A stretch of 64,000 bases of DNA, from positions 399,355,993 through 399,419,992 of the forward strand of contig NC_058520.1 of NCBI RefSeq assembly GCF_904849725.1. Direction: 5' to 3'. Made by a program: the position numbers and the translations under genes. Positions 10,204 to 22,512 of the stretch are shown here, one piece after another (position 1 is the first letter of the stretch; every line of letters starts with the position of its first letter). The notes beneath the pieces are model-generated. The model worked only from the letters and a program-made list of their open reading frames with translations. It searched no databases and was not told where the DNA came from. Source of the stretch: Hordeum vulgare subsp. vulgare (taxonomy: Eukaryota > Streptophyta > Magnoliopsida > Poales > Poaceae).

Positions 10204-11798
10204 TAAGACCAATTGCTTAAGAAAATTGATCGTTTTATCTGGACGGATGAAGCCAATGAAGCTTTTGAGGCCTTGAAGAAGCAACTGGCTGAGCCGCCTG
10301 TCTTAGCCGCTCCGATTGACAAAGAGCCTATGCTCTTGTACATTGGTGCCAACTCTAAAGCAGGAAGTGTAGCAGTGGTTGTCGAGCTCAAAGAAGAAGG
10401 GAAGGAATACCCGGTTCAAAAACCGGTCTACTTTGTCAGCGAGGTTCTAACCCTCTCCAAACAGCGTTACCTGCACTGGCAGAAGTTAGTCTTTGGGATT
10501 TTCATGGCGAGTCGAAAATTGAAACATTATTTTCAGGAGCATCCCATCACGGTGGTCAGTTTTGCGCCGCTTGGTGATAATATACATAATCGTGAAGCAG
10601 CTGGGCGGATTGCTAAATGGGCTATTGAGCTTGGGCCCCATCATGTGAAATATACACCTTGCACGGCCATAAAGTCTCAGGCCTTAGTGGATTTCATCAA
10701 CGATTGGACCGAGTTACAAATTCCAGAGGACATACCTGACCACACGTATTGGACTATCCATTTTGATGGGTCTAGACAGCTGGAAGACTCAGGGGCTGGC
10801 GTAGTATTGACCTCTCCTCAGGGTGACAAGTTTTGCTATGTCCTCCGGCTTATGTTCCCATGTACCAACAATGCGGCAGAATACAGCTTTGCTCCATGGG
10901 CTTAGAATCGCCAAAGAAATGAACCTCAGTCAAGTTAGATGATTGGGCGACTCAGACCTGGTGGTGCTGCAAGTTTCTGGCACATGGGATTCCGCAGATC
11001 CCCTGATGGCGGCTTATAGACAAGAAGTGTCGGACGCGGCGGGTCATGTTCATGGTTACCAGGTTGATCATATTGATCGTCGGTTCAACGAGGCGGCTGA
11101 CGCTCTTTCGCGACTCGGATCACAGTGTAAGCCGGTTCCCCCTAACGTCTTTTTGGATATATTGCATAACCTGTCAGTAAAATTGCCTTCAGAAGAAGAC
11201 TTAGCGGTTCCTGACCCTGAGTCTCAACTTGTGGCGACTCTCTGTGCTACTCCGCATTGGGCAATCCCCTACATGGCGTATCTGGCACGAGGCGAGTTAC
11301 TTACTAATGAGTTGTTGGCCCGCCAGATTATCCGTCGATGCAAGTCCATGATCATACATAAAGGCGAGCTACACAAGCGAAGCACTTCTGGAATTTTCCA
11401 AAGGTGTGTCTCGTCTAAGGAAGGATATGCGATTCTCAACGAGATACATGCAGGTTACTGTGGTCATCACGCTTGGTCACGCTCTGTGGTGTCCAAAGCC
11501 TTTAGGCATGGGTTTTACTGGTTGACAGCTCATGCAGATGTTGAGGATATAGTATGCAGATGTGATGGCTGCCCAAAATTAGGGCGTCACATGCATGTGT
11601 CGGCTCAGGAGTTACGGATGATTCCAATTACTTGGACTTTTGCGGTCTGGGGGCTGGACATGGTTGATCCCTTCAAGATGTCAACCAATAAAAAAACTCA
11701 CCTATTGGTGGGAGTTGACAAGTTTACCAAGTGGGTTGAAGCAGAGCCGGTCAGCAGTTGCGATGCAGACACGGCCATTAAATTCCTCAAGAAGCTGA
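10204..11798 (+). pseudogene. Tat element RNase H, second RNase H and integrase N-terminal half
   Basis: The reading begins in the connection region after reverse transcriptase (ALKKQLAEPPVLAAP) and runs through a gypsy RNase H. It then enters a second RNase H-like domain (IHFDGSRQLEDSGAG, NNAAEY, GDSDLVV), which is the Tat hallmark. A two-base loss after NNAAEY shifts the frame near 10880, and a TGA follows at about 10938. The frame from 10943 carries the integrase zinc-binding His/His/Cys/Cys region (GYCGHHAW to CRCDGCPKLG) and the first catalytic Asp (GLDMVDPF). It is cut at 11798 by a solo LTR and continues in register at 13314. Confidence 0.8.
11794..11798 (+). repeat. Target-site duplication GCTGA, left copy
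   Basis: GCTGA here and again at 13309-13313 flank the solo LTR. Removing the LTR and one copy restores an open integrase frame, which confirms the duplication and the LTR borders. Confidence 0.92.
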
Positions 11799-13308
11799 TG
11801 ATACGTCCATTTTGCATCATGTTTTCATGTTGATATTTATCGCTTCTTGGGCTGTTATTTCACTTCATAGTACTATTCTTATGCCTTTTCTCTCTTATTT
11901 TGCAAGGTTTACATGAAGAGGGAGAATGCCGACAACTGGAATTCTGGCCTGAAAGTGGAGCAAAGTTGAGATACCTATTCTGTGCAACTCCAAACGCCGT
12001 AAACATCAACGAGGATTTTTTTTCTGGATTTATCAAAAATACTGGGCCGAAGAAGGTGCCCACAAGCCTGCACGCCACGGCCACCCCCCCCCCCCAGGAC
12101 GCGCCATGAGGGCTTGTGGGCAGCCTGCTGGCCCACTTGCCCCCCTCTTTTGCTATATGAAGGGTTTCATCCAGGAAAAAATCAAGGAGGAGCTTTTTCG
12201 TGGATTCGCCACTGCCACGAGGTGGAACTTGAGCAGAACCAATCTAGAGCTCCGGCAGGACGATCCTGCCGGGGAAACTTCCCTCCCGGAGGGGGAAATC
12301 GTCGCCATCGTCATCACCAACACTCCTCTCATCGGAGGGGACTCGTCACCATCAACATCTTCATCAACACCATCTCATCTCCAAACCCTAGTTCATCACT
12401 TGTAACCAATCTCCATCTCGCGACTCCGATTGGAACTTGTAAGGTTGCTAGTAGTGTTGATTACCCTTTCTAGTTGATGCTAGTTGAATTATTTTGTGGA
12501 AGAGGTTATGTTCAGATCCTTGATGCTACTCATTACCTCTCTGGTCATGAATATGATTATGCTTTATGAGTAGTTACTTTTGTTCCTGAGGACATGGGAG
12601 AAGTCATGCTAATAGTAGTCATGTGAATTTGGTATTCCTTCGATATTTTGATGTGTTGTATGTTGTTTTTCCTCTAGTGGTGTTATGTGAACGTCGACTA
12701 CATAACACTTCACCATTATTTGGGCCTCGAGGAAGGCATTGGGAAGTAGTAAGTAGATGATGGGTTGCTAGAGTGACAGAAGCTTAAACCCTAGTTTATG
12801 CGTTACTTCGTAAGGGGCTGATTTGGATCCACTAGTTTAATGTTATGGTTAGACTTTGTCTTAATTCTTCTTTCATAGTCGCGGATGCTTACGAGAGGGG
12901 TTAATCATAAGTGGGATGCTTGTCCAAGTAAGGGCAGTACCCAAGCGCTGGTCCACCCACATATCAAACTATCAAAGTAACGAACGCGAATCATATAAAC
13001 ATGATGAAACTAGCATGACCAAAATTCTTGTGTGTCCTCGGGAGCGTTTTTCCTCCTATAAGACTTTGTCCAGGCTTGTCCCTTGCTACAAAAGGGATTG
13101 GGCCACTTTGCTGCATTGTTGCTACTTTTGTTACTTGTTGCTAGCTACGAATCATCTCACCACACAATCACTTGTTACCGACAATTTCAGTGCCTGCAGA
13201 TAGTTCCTTGCTGAAAACCACTTGTCAGATCCTTTTGCTCCTCGTTGGGTTCGACACTCTTACTTATCGAAAGGACTACGATTGATCCCCTATACTTGTG
13301 GGTCATCA
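11799..13308 (+). mobile_element. Solo LTR of an Athila-related gypsy family
   Basis: A single 1510-bp LTR, TGATACGTCC to GTGGGTCATCA, is flanked by the perfect 5-bp duplication GCTGA with no internal domain or partner LTR. It contains the palindromic CACAAGCC/GGCTTGTGG block at 12060-12120 with a run of C, and the CCAGGCTTGTCCCTTGCTAC segment shared with the A1 LTR. Solo LTRs arise by recombination between the two LTRs of a full element. No real gene lies in it; its reading frames are short and unconserved. Confidence 0.92.
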
Positions 13309-13959
13309 GCTGATTTTTCGCTTCGGGTATCCTCATAGTATTATTACCGATAATGGTACTAGTTTGTACAAAGGCGTCATGCAAGAGTTTTGCGCAAGGG
13401 AGCACATCTGGCTCGATGTTTCTGTAGTTGCACACCCCAGTCTAATGGACAGGCAGAAAGGGCAAATCAAGATATATTGTGGGGAATCAGGCCCGGGCTT
13501 ATGGTACCTTTAGAACATACTCCGGCATGCTGGTTTGAAGAGTTGCCTTCAGTTTTATGGAGCAACAAAACAACCCCTAATCGGTCTATCGGTTACACGT
13601 CCGTTTTTGGTCTATGGAGTAGAGGCAGTGTTACCAAGTGACATCAGACACGACTAGCCACGAGTCGTCGCCTATGTGGAACAAGACAACGAGCTAGCAC
13701 GTCAAGATTCGTTGGACGCCCTGGAGGAAGAGTGCGACTTGGCCGTGTCACGATCGGCGATTTATCAACAGGACTTATGCCGCTATCATAGCCGCCGAGT
13801 CAAAAGCCGAGCCTTTCAGGAGGGCAACTTAGTGCTCCGGTTGATTCAGGATCATACCGGTATGCATAAGTTATCTCCTCCGAGGTAAGGATCTTTTGTC
13901 GTCAGCAAAACTCTTCACAACGGCTCATACTACCTGGTGGATCTCCGCCTAGATAGGCC
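13309..13959 (+). pseudogene. Tat integrase C-terminal half
   Basis: The integrase continues after the solo LTR with the second catalytic Asp region (IITDNGTS). After a frame change near 13430 it continues with SNGQAERANQD, which holds the catalytic Glu. The C-terminal tail follows (VEQDNELARQDSLDALEEE, then YHSRRVKSRAFQEGNLVLR), with one stop at about 13886. Coding sequence reaches the left end of Copia C2 at 13960. At least two frame changes and one stop show it is dead. The five bases before C2 (AGGCC) are a presumptive target duplication, unverified because the far side is deleted. Confidence 0.75.
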
Positions 13960-15778
13960 TGTTGGAATTATGCCCTAGAGGCAATAATAAATATAGTTAT
14001 TATTATAATTCCTGTATCAAGATAATCGTTTATTATCCATGCTATAATTGTATTGAATGAAGACTCATTTACATGTGTGGATCCATAGACAAAACACCGT
14101 CCCTAGCAAGCCTCTAGTTGGCTAGCCAGTTGATCAAAGATAGTCAGTGTCTTCTGATTATGAACAAGGTGTTGTTGCTTGATAACTGGATCACGTCATT
14201 AGGAGAATCACGTGATGGACTAGACCCAAACTAATAGACGTAGCATGTTGATCGTGTCATTTTGTTGCTACTGTTTTCTGCGTGTCAAGTATTTGTTCCT
14301 ATGACCATGAGATCATATAACTCACTGACACCGGAGGAATGCTTTGTGTGTATCAAACGTCGCAACGTAACTGGGTGACTATAAAGATGCTCTACAGGTA
14401 TCTCCGAAGGTGTTTGTTGAGTTAGTATGGATCAAGACTGGGATTTGTCACTCCGTGTGAACGGAGAGGTATCTCGGGGCCCACTCGGTAATACAACATC
14501 ACACACAAGCCTTGCAAGCAATGTAACTTAGTGTAAGTTGCGGGATCTTGTATTATGGAATGAGTAAAGAGACTTGCCGGTAAACGAGATTGAAATAGGT
14601 ATACGGATACTGACGATCGAATCTCGGGCAAGTAACATACCGAAGGACAAAGGGAATGACATACGGGATTATATGAATCCTTGGCACTGAGGTTCAAACG
14701 ATAAGATCTTCGTAGAATATGTAGGATCCAATATGGGCATCCAGGTCCCGCTATTGGATATTGACCGAGGAGTCTCTCGGGTCATGTCTACATAGTTCTC
14801 GAACCCGCAGGGTCTGCACACTTAAGGTTTGACGTTGTTTTATGCGTATTTGAGTTATATGGTTGGTTACCGAATGTTGTTCGGAGTCCCGGATGAGATC
14901 ACGGACATCACGAGGGTTTCCGGAATGGTCCGGAAACGAAGAATTATATATAGGATGACCTCATTTGATTACCGAAAGGTTTTCAGAGTTACCGGGAATG
15001 TACCGGGAATGACGAATGGGTTCCGGGAGTTCACCGGGGGGGAAACCCACCCCGGGGAAGCCCATAGGCCTTGAGGGTGGCACACCAGCCCTTAGTGGGC
15101 TGGTGGGACAGCCCAAAAGGGCTCTATGCGCCAAGAAGAGAAAATCAAGAGAAAAGAAAAAAAAAGGAGGAGGTGGGAAGGAAAGGGGACTCCCTCCCAC
15201 CAAACCAAGTCCAACTCGGTTTGGGGGGGGAGTCCTCCCCCCTTGGACTCGGCCGACCCCCTTGGGGCTCCTTGAGCCCCAAGGCAAGGTCCCCTCCCTC
15301 CCACCTATATATACGGAGGTTTTAGGGCTGATTTGAGACGACTTTTCCACGGCAGCCCGACCACATACCTCCACGGTTTTTCCTCTAGATCGCGTTTCTA
15401 CGGAGCTCGGGCGGAGCCTTGCTGAGACAAGGTCATCACCAACCTCCGGAGCGCCGTCATGCTGCCGGAGAACTCTTCTACCTCTCCGTCTCTCTTGCTG
15501 GATCAAGAAGGCCGAGATCATCATCGAGCTGTACGTGTGCTGAACGCGGAGGTGCCGTCCGTTCGGTACTAGATCGTGGGACTGATCGCGGGATTGTTCG
15601 CGCGGCGGATCGAGGGACGTGAGGACGTTCCACTACATCAACCATGTTCACTAACACTTCTGCTGTACGATCTACAAGGGTACGTAGATCACTCATCCCC
15701 TCTCGTAGATGGACATCACCATGATAGGTCTTCGTGCGCGTAGGAAAATTTTTGTTTCCCATGCGACGTTCCCCAACA
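13960..15778 (+). repeat. 5' LTR of Copia C2
   Basis: The LTR begins TGTTGGAATTATGCC and ends CGTTCCCCAACA, followed at once by the primer-binding site. The first 302 bases are nearly identical to the truncated 3' LTR at 21067, and the whole is similar to the C1 and C3 LTRs. A TATA-like CTATATATA lies at about 15305, in the promoter region expected for this family. Confidence 0.93.
15305..15313 (+). promoter_or_regulatory. TATA box of the C2 LTR
   Basis: CTATATATA sits about 1.35 kb into the LTR in a stretch with C/G-rich flanks. The same motif occurs at the matching place in C1 and C3. BARE-1 LTRs are known to have functional TATA boxes in this part of the LTR. Confidence 0.55.
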
Positions 15779-15779
15779 G

Positions 15780-15795
15780 TGGCATCATGAGCGAG
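15780..15795 (+). other. Primer-binding site of C2 (initiator tRNA-Met, diverged)
   Basis: TGGCATCATGAGCGAG follows the LTR after one base. It is a diverged form of TGGTATCAGAGC, and C3 has the same variant (TGGCATCATGAGC). The C1 copy keeps the canonical form. Confidence 0.8.
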
Positions 15796-17033
15796 GTTCA
15801 TGCGTAGATGTCTTCTCGAGTAGAACACAAAAGTTTTTGTGGGCGGTGATGTGTGTTTTGCTGCCCTCCTTAGTCTTTTCTTGATTCTGTGGTATTGTTG
15901 GATTGAAGCGGCTTGGACCGACATTACTCGTACGCTTACGAGAGACTGGTTTCATCGTTACGAGTAACTCCGTTGCTCAAAGATGACTGGCAAGTGTCGG
16001 TTTCTCCAACTTTAGTTGAATCGGATTTGACTGAGGGGGTCCTTGTATAAGGTTAAATAGCAATTCATATATCTCCGTTGTGGTGTTTGCGTAAGTAAGA
16101 TGCGATCCTACTAGATACCCATGGTCACCACGTAAAACATGCAACAACAAAATTAGAGGACGTCTAACTTGTTTTTGCAGGGTATGCTTGTGATGTGATA
16201 TGGCCAACGATGTGATGTGATATATTGGATGTATGAGATGATCATGTTGTAATAGATAATATCGACTTGCACGTCGATGGTACGGCAACCGGCAGGAGCC
16301 ATAGGGTTGTCTTTAAACTAACGTTTGTGTTTGCAGATGCGTTTACTATTTTCCTAGGATGTAGCTTTAGTAGTAATAGCATGAGTAGCACGACAACCCC
16401 GATGGCAACACGTTGATGGAGATCATGGTGTGGCGCCGGTGACAAGAAGATCGTGCCGGTGCTTTGGTGATGGAGATCAAGAAGCACGTGATGATGGCCA
16501 TATCATGTCACTTATGAATTGCATGTGATGTTAATCCTTTTATGCACCTTATTTTGCTTAGAACGACGGTAGCATTATGAGGTGATCTCTCACTAAAATT
16601 TCAAGACGAAATTGTGTTCTCCCCGACTGTGCACCGTTGCTACAGTTCGTCGTTTCGAGACACCACGTGATGATCGGGTGTGATAGACTCAACGTTCACA
16701 TACAACGGGTGCAAAACAGTTGCGCACTCGGAACACTCGGGTTAAGCTTGACGAGCCTAGCATGTGCAGACATGGCCTCGAAACACATGAGACCGAAAGG
16801 TCGATCATGAATCATATAGATGATATGATTAGCATAGGGATGCTTATCACTGAAACTATACTCAACTCACGTGATGATCGGACTTGAGCTAGTGTAAGTG
16901 GATCATGAACCACTCAAATGACTAGAGAGATGTACTTTTTGAGTGGGAGTTTAGCGAATAATTTGATTAAGTTAAACTCTAATTATCTTGAACATAGTCT
17001 AAGTCCACTTTGAATATATTTGTGTTGTAGATC
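15796..17033 (+). other. Untranslated leader of Copia C2
   Basis: Between the primer-binding site and the gag ATG are about 1.24 kb with no conserved gene. Matching leaders occur in C1 (1-942) and C3 (44644-45880). Short open frames in it differ in frame and length between copies. Long leaders with several upstream ATGs are usual in BARE-1-type elements and probably hold the packaging and dimerisation signals. Confidence 0.8.
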
Positions 17034-20000
17034 ATGGCTCACGCGACAGTCATCCTGAATTTTAATACGTTCCTAGAGAAAGCTAAGTTGAAAGATGATG
17101 GAAGCAACTTTGTAAACTGGGCTCGTAATCTTATGCTAATCTTACAAGCTGGGAAGAAGGATTATGTCCTTAATGCTGCGTTAGGAGCTGAACCACCCGC
17201 TACGGCTGATCAGGATGTTAAGAACGCTTGGTTAGCACGTAAGGAGGACTACTCAATAGTTCAATGTGCAGTCTTGTATGGCTTAGAACCGGGACTTCAA
17301 CGTCGCTTTGAGCGTCATGGAGCATTTGAGATGTTCCAGGAGTTGGAGTTTATCTTTCAGAAGAACGCCCGGATTGAGAGGTATGAGACATCCGATAAAT
17401 TCTATGCTTGCAAGATGGAGGAAAACTCATCGGTCAGTGAACATGTGCTCAAAATGTCTGGGTACTCAAACCGTCTAGCTGAGCTGGGGATTGAACTCCT
17501 GCAAGAAGCTATCACTGACAGAATCCTTCAATCACTGCCGCCAAGCTATAAAGGCTTTGTGTTGAACTACAACATGCAAGGGATGAACAAGTCTCCCGGC
17601 GAGTTGTTTGCGATGCTGAAAGTCGCAGAGTCTGAACTCCGTAAAGAGCATCAAGTGTTGATGGTGAATAAGACCACTAGTTTCAAGAGAAACGGCAAAG
17701 GCAAGAAGGGCAATTCGAAGAAGAGCGGCAAGCCTGTTGCCAATCTGACGAAGAAACCCAAAGCTGGACCTAAGCCGGAAACGGAGTGTTACTATTGCAA
17801 GGGTGTGGGTCACTGGAAGCGCAATTGCCCCAAGTATCTGGCAGATAAGAAGGCGGGCAAAGAAAAATCAGGTATATTTGATATACATGTTATTGACGTG
17901 TACTTAACCGGCTCTCGTAGTAGTGCCTGGGTATTCGATACCGGTTCTGTTGCTCATAGTTGCAACTCGAAAAAGGAACTGCGGAATAGGCGAAGGCTGG
18001 CGAAAGATGAAGTGACGATGCGCGTAGGAAATGGTTCCAAGGTTGATGCAATCGCCATCGGCACAGTGTCACTTCAGTTACCGTCAGGATTAGTGATGAA
18101 CTTAAATCATTGTTATTTAGTGCCTGCGTTGACCATGAACATTATATCTGGATCTTGTTTATTGCGAGACGGTTACTCTTTTAAGTCAGAGAATAATGGT
18201 TGTTCTATTTCTATGAGTAACATCTTTTATGGTCATGCACCAAATCTGAGAGGATTGTTCATATTGAATCTTGATAGCGATACGCATATACATAACATTG
18301 AGACCAAAAGAGTTAGTGTTAACAATGATAGCGCCATATTTTTGTGGCACTGCCGCTTAGGTCATATTGGTGTAAAGCGCATGAAGAAACTCCATGTTGA
18401 TGGACTTTTGGAGTCACTTGACTTTGATTCACTTGACACGTGCGAACCATGCCTCATGGGCAAGATGACTAAGACTCCGTTCTCAGGAACAATGGAGCGT
18501 GCAAGTGACTTGTTGGAAATCATACATACCGATGTGTGTGGTCCGATGAGCGTGGAGGCACGCGGCGGATATCGTCATTTTCTCACCTTCACTGACGATT
18601 TAAGTAGATATGGTTATGTCTACTTGATGAAGCACAAGTCTGAAACATTTGAAAAGTTCAAGCAATTTCAGAGTGAGGTGGAAAATCATCGTAACAAGAA
18701 GATCAAGTTCCTGTGGTCTGATCGTGGGGGTGAATATCTGAGTTTCGAGTTTGGTGCTCACTTAAGACAATGTGGAATTGTTTCACAGTTAACACCGCCT
18801 GGAACACCACAGCGTAATGGTGTGTTCGAACGTCGTAATCGTACTCTATTAGAGATGGTGCGATCAATGATGTCTCTTACTAATTTGCCGTTATCATTTT
18901 GGGGCTATGCATTAGATACAGCTGCATTCACTTTAAATAGGGCACCATCAAAATCCGTTGAGACGACACCATACGAACTGTGGTATGGCAAAAGGCCAAA
19001 ATTGTCATTTCTTAAAGTTTGGGGATGTGATGCTTATGTCAAAAAGCTTCAGCCTGAAAAGCTGGAACCCAAAGCGGAAAAGTGCGTCTTCATAGGTTAC
19101 CCAAAAGAGACAGTTGGGTACACCTTCTATCTCAAATCCGAGGGCAAAGTGTTTGTTGCTAAAAACGGAGCTTTTCTCGAGAAGGAGTTTCTCTCGAGAG
19201 AATTGAGTGGGAGGAAGATAGAACTTGACGAGGTTGTCGAACCTATCATCCCACTGGATGGTGGCGCAGGGCAAGGGGAAACCTCTGTCATTGCGACGTC
19301 GGTTGAGGAGGAAGTTTAATGATGATGATCATGAAACTCCAGTTCAAGTTTCTGTCGAACCACGCAGGTCGACGAGACCACGTACTGCTCCAGAGTGGTA
19401 CGGTAATCCCATCTTATCAATCATGTTGTTAGACAACAATGAACCTGCGAATTATGAAGAAGCAATGGTGGGCCCAGATTCCAACAAATGGCTGGAAGCC
19501 ATGAAGTCCGAGATAGGATCCATGTATGAGAACAAAGTGTGGACTTTGGAGGTACTACCTGAGGTCCGCAAGGCTATTCAGAACAAATGGATCTTTAAGA
19601 GGAAGACGGACGCTGACGGCAATGTGACCGTTTATAAAGCTCGACTTGTGGCAAAGGGTTTTTCACAAGTTCAAGGAGTTGACTGCGATGAGACATTCTC
19701 ACCTGTAGCGATGCTTAAGTCCGTCAGAATCATGTTAGCAATAGCTGCATTTTTCGATTATGAAATCTGGCAGATGGATGTCAAAACGGCGTTCCTTAAC
19801 GGTTTCCTTAAGGAAGAGTTGTATATGATACAACCCGAAGGTTTTGTCGATCCTAAGAATGCTAACAAGGTGTGCAAGCTCCAGCGATCCATTTATGGAC
19901 TGGTGCAAGCATCTCGGAGTTGGAACAAACGCTTTGATGAGGTGATCAAAGCATTTGGGTTTATACAAGTGGTTGGAGAATCTTGTATTTACAAGAAAGT

Positions 20001-21014
20001 GAGTGGGAGCTCTGTGGCGTTTCTAATATTATATGTGGATGACATATTACTGATTGGAAACAACGTAGAGTTTTTAGAGAGCATAAAGGATTACTTGAAT
20101 AAAAGTTTCTCTATGAAGGACCTAGAAGAAGCTGCTTACATTCTAGGCATTAAGATCTATAGGGATAGATCAAAACGCATGATAGGACTTTCACAAAGCA
20201 CATACCTTGATAAAGTTTTGAAGAGGTTCAAAATGGAACAGTCCAAGAAAGGGTTCTTGCCAGTTCTACAAGGTACGAGATTGAGTAAGACTCAGTGCCC
20301 AGCAACTGATGAAGATAGAGAGCATATGCGCTCCGTCCCCTATGCTTCAGCCATAGGTTCTATCATGTATGCGATGCTGTGCACTAGACCGGATGTTAGC
20401 CTGGCCATAAGTATGGCAGGTAGGTTCCAGAGTAATCCAGGAGTGGATCACTGGACGGTGGTCAAGAATATCCTGAAGTACCTGAAAAGGACTAAGGAGA
20501 TGTTTCTCGTGTATGGAGGTGACGAAGAGCTCGCCGTAAAAGGTTACGTCGATGCAAGCTTTGACACAGATCCGGACGACTCTAAGTCGCAAACCGGATA
20601 CGTATTTATTCTTAATGGGGTGCGGTAAGCTGGTGCAGTTCCAAGCAAAGCGTCGTAGCAGATTCTACATGTGAAGCGGAGTACATGGCTGCCTCGGAGG
20701 CGGCTAAGGAGGGTGTCTGGATGAAGCAGTTCATGATGGATCTTGGAGTGGTGCCAAGCGCACTGAATCCAATAACCTTGTTCTGTGACAACACTGGTGC
20801 CATTGCCTTAGCAAAGGAACCACGGTTTCACAAGAAGATCAGACACATCAAACGACGCTTCAACCTCATCCGCGACTACGTCGAGGGAGAGGACGTAAAT
20901 ATATGCAAAGTGCACACGGATCTGAATGTAGCGGACCCGCTGACTAAACCTCTTCCACGGCCAAAACATGATCAACACGAGAACTGTATGGGTGTTAGAT
21001 TTATTACAATGTAA
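17034..21014 (+). pseudogene. gag-pol polyprotein of Copia C2, two frameshifts
   Basis: Translation starts at ATG 17034 (MAHATVILNF). In order it encodes Gag with the zinc knuckle CYYCKGVGHWKRNC (about residue 252), protease (WVFDTGSVAHSC), integrase with a His/His/Cys/Cys finger and catalytic Asp, Asp and Glu (HTDVCGPM, SDRGGEY, FERRNRTL), reverse transcriptase (YVDDILLIGN) and RNase H (KGYVDASFDT, CEAEYMAASE, CDNTGAIALA). This protease-integrase-RT order defines Copia. Compared with C3, one extra T at about 19315 creates an immediate TAA. A run of five G is shortened to four at about 20618, which ends the frame at 20628. Otherwise the gene is full length, so it died recently. Confidence 0.93.
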
Positions 21015-21055
21015 TTCACATGATGATGTGAGTGCTAGATTATTGACTCTAGTGC

Positions 21056-21066
21056 AAGTGGGAGAC
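21056..21066 (+). other. Polypurine tract of C2
   Basis: AAGTGGGAGAC lies directly before the 3' LTR start at 21067. This is the expected plus-strand DNA primer site. C3 has the same tract reversed at 40625-40636. Confidence 0.85.
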
Positions 21067-21368
21067 TGTTGGAATTATGCCCTAGAGGCAATGATAAATA
21101 TAGTTATTATTATAATTCCTATATCAAGATAATCGTTTATTATCCATGCTATAATTGTATTGAATGAAGACTCATTTACATGTGTGGATACATAGACAAA
21201 ACACCGTCCCTAGCAAGCCTCTAGTTGGCTAGCCAGTTGATCAAAGATAGTCAGTGTCTTCTGATTATGAACAAGGTGTTGTTGCTTGATAACTGGATCA
21301 CGTCATTAGGAGAATCACGTGATGGACTAGACCCAAACTAATAGACGTAGCATGTTGATCGTGTCATT
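21067..21368 (+). repeat. Truncated 3' LTR of Copia C2
   Basis: The first 302 bases match the 5' LTR up to GATCGTGTCATT, then switch abruptly to AAAGACCCGGCTC of the Tat element. The remaining 1.5 kb are deleted, together with the second target duplication. Confidence 0.92.
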
Positions 21369-21500
21369 AAAGACCCGGCTCATCTTTCAAAAGATGACCC
21401 GACCCTTGGGGGCTACAGGTTGATGAAGTTTTTGTTCAAATACAAGTTAAAGACTCGGCTCATCTTTACAAAGATAACCCGGCCCTTGGGGCTACACATT
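21369..21500 (+). repeat. Tat 3' tandem repeat with hairpins
   Basis: Two imperfect copies about 80 bases apart start AAAGACYCGGCTCATCTTT and end CCCTTGGGGGCTACA. The first contains the perfect inverted repeat CATCTTT-CA-AAAGATG at 21381-21396; the second has a decayed form. It lies between the integrase and the antisense gene and could hold 3' untranslated structure or a termination signal. Confidence 0.6.
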
Positions 21501-22050
21501 GATAGATGACATAAATGTACGATTCATCATGGATGACTCATCCTTTGGAGGGCTAATGGGAGGACATGTTAACAAGGATGAAAGATATCAGACCTCATGT
21601 TTGATCTGCATCATGTTGGCCAGGCTCTTTTCCATCTCGTGGCTTGTGTCCAGGCGGCTCACAAAACCAGAATATAGTTCCTCAAACTCCAATTTTTCAT
21701 AGTTGGGAAGCTTCAGCTTGGTGATATCTATCTCTGCAAATACTTGGGTATCTCTTGGCGCGTGTTTGGTTAACACCGCGGTAGCAGGCTTAGAATAGCC
21801 GGTACCAGTAACAATGACTGAATCTGTGTCTTCAGGCGCCTTAGAAGGACTGGGCAGATTGACGTTTTTAGTCATTTCCTTTTGAGGGCTCGAAAAGTTG
21901 ACCCGGATATCAGGAAAATCATCAAAGGTATCATCGTGGATTTCAGCTGTTTCTTCTAGAGCTTCTGGGACGGAAGTACTCATACCAAACACTGCATCCG
22001 CTTTGGGAGCAGAAGATGAGTCACTGGTTTTCCTCTTCTTTGCTTGTGCT

Positions 22051-22123
22051 CTGAGAAACAACGGCACCAATGTTGAGATGGAGACATTAGCATCCGAAAT
22101 AACATGTTAGTAAAAAAACTTAC
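22051..22123 (-). other. Putative intron 3 of the Tat antisense gene
   Basis: On the minus strand this 73-base interval starts GTAAGTTTTTTAC and ends GTTTCTCAG, a strong plant donor and acceptor. A small indel downstream means the two exons no longer join in the same frame in this copy. Confidence 0.5.
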
Positions 22124-22188
22124 CACTAAAGACGAATCATTGGGGGGAGAGTCGACATAGTTGAGTCGCCAGATGAAGGAGGGGAAAC

Positions 22189-22261
22189 CTGATAAGGATT
22201 CAAAGATTGTGTAAGTCACGAGATGTCTTGCACAAGAAGAGAGATGCTTACAGTAACATAC
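22189..22261 (-). other. Putative intron 2 of the Tat antisense gene
   Basis: On the minus strand this 73-base interval starts GTATGTTAC and ends TCCTTATCAG. The exons on both sides (RKRQNE before, VSPPSSGDS after) join in phase 0. Confidence 0.5.
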
Positions 22262-22512
22262 CTCGTTCTGTCGTTTGCGACCAGTTGTTTTCTCAGGTAA
22301 GCCGGACACTAGGTCCCCAGAGCGGCTTCGAGTGTGACGTTTGGGTGTATAACTCGCCTTCTTCAAAAGGAAATTGGGATCCAGATGAGCATCTGGGTGA
22401 GACATGGAAACTTTCCTACAAATCCGCCTGGCCGGCTTGGGGGAGAAGAAGTTGAGTCGAAAGAAATAGAAATTACCTCGACATCTTCATCTTGGCTCTC
22501 AAAGTCATCATC

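Larger units (their letters stand above)
13960..21368 (+). mobile_element. Copia element C2 (BARE-1/Angela/WIS group), 3' LTR truncated
   Basis: The plus-strand element has a complete 1819-bp 5' LTR, a primer-binding site, a leader of about 1.25 kb, a gag-pol gene, a polypurine tract and only the first 302 bases of the 3' LTR. The 3' LTR then passes directly into Tat 3' sequence, so a deletion removed about 1.5 kb of LTR and an unknown amount of Tat sequence. It inserted just after the Tat integrase tail. Confidence 0.93.

Noticed and set aside
22416..22476. A fourth intron in the Tat antisense gene (minus-strand GTAATTTC to TTTGTAG).
   Set aside because: The interval is open in frame and reads as plausible protein with a one-base indel near its end, so a frameshift is the simpler explanation.
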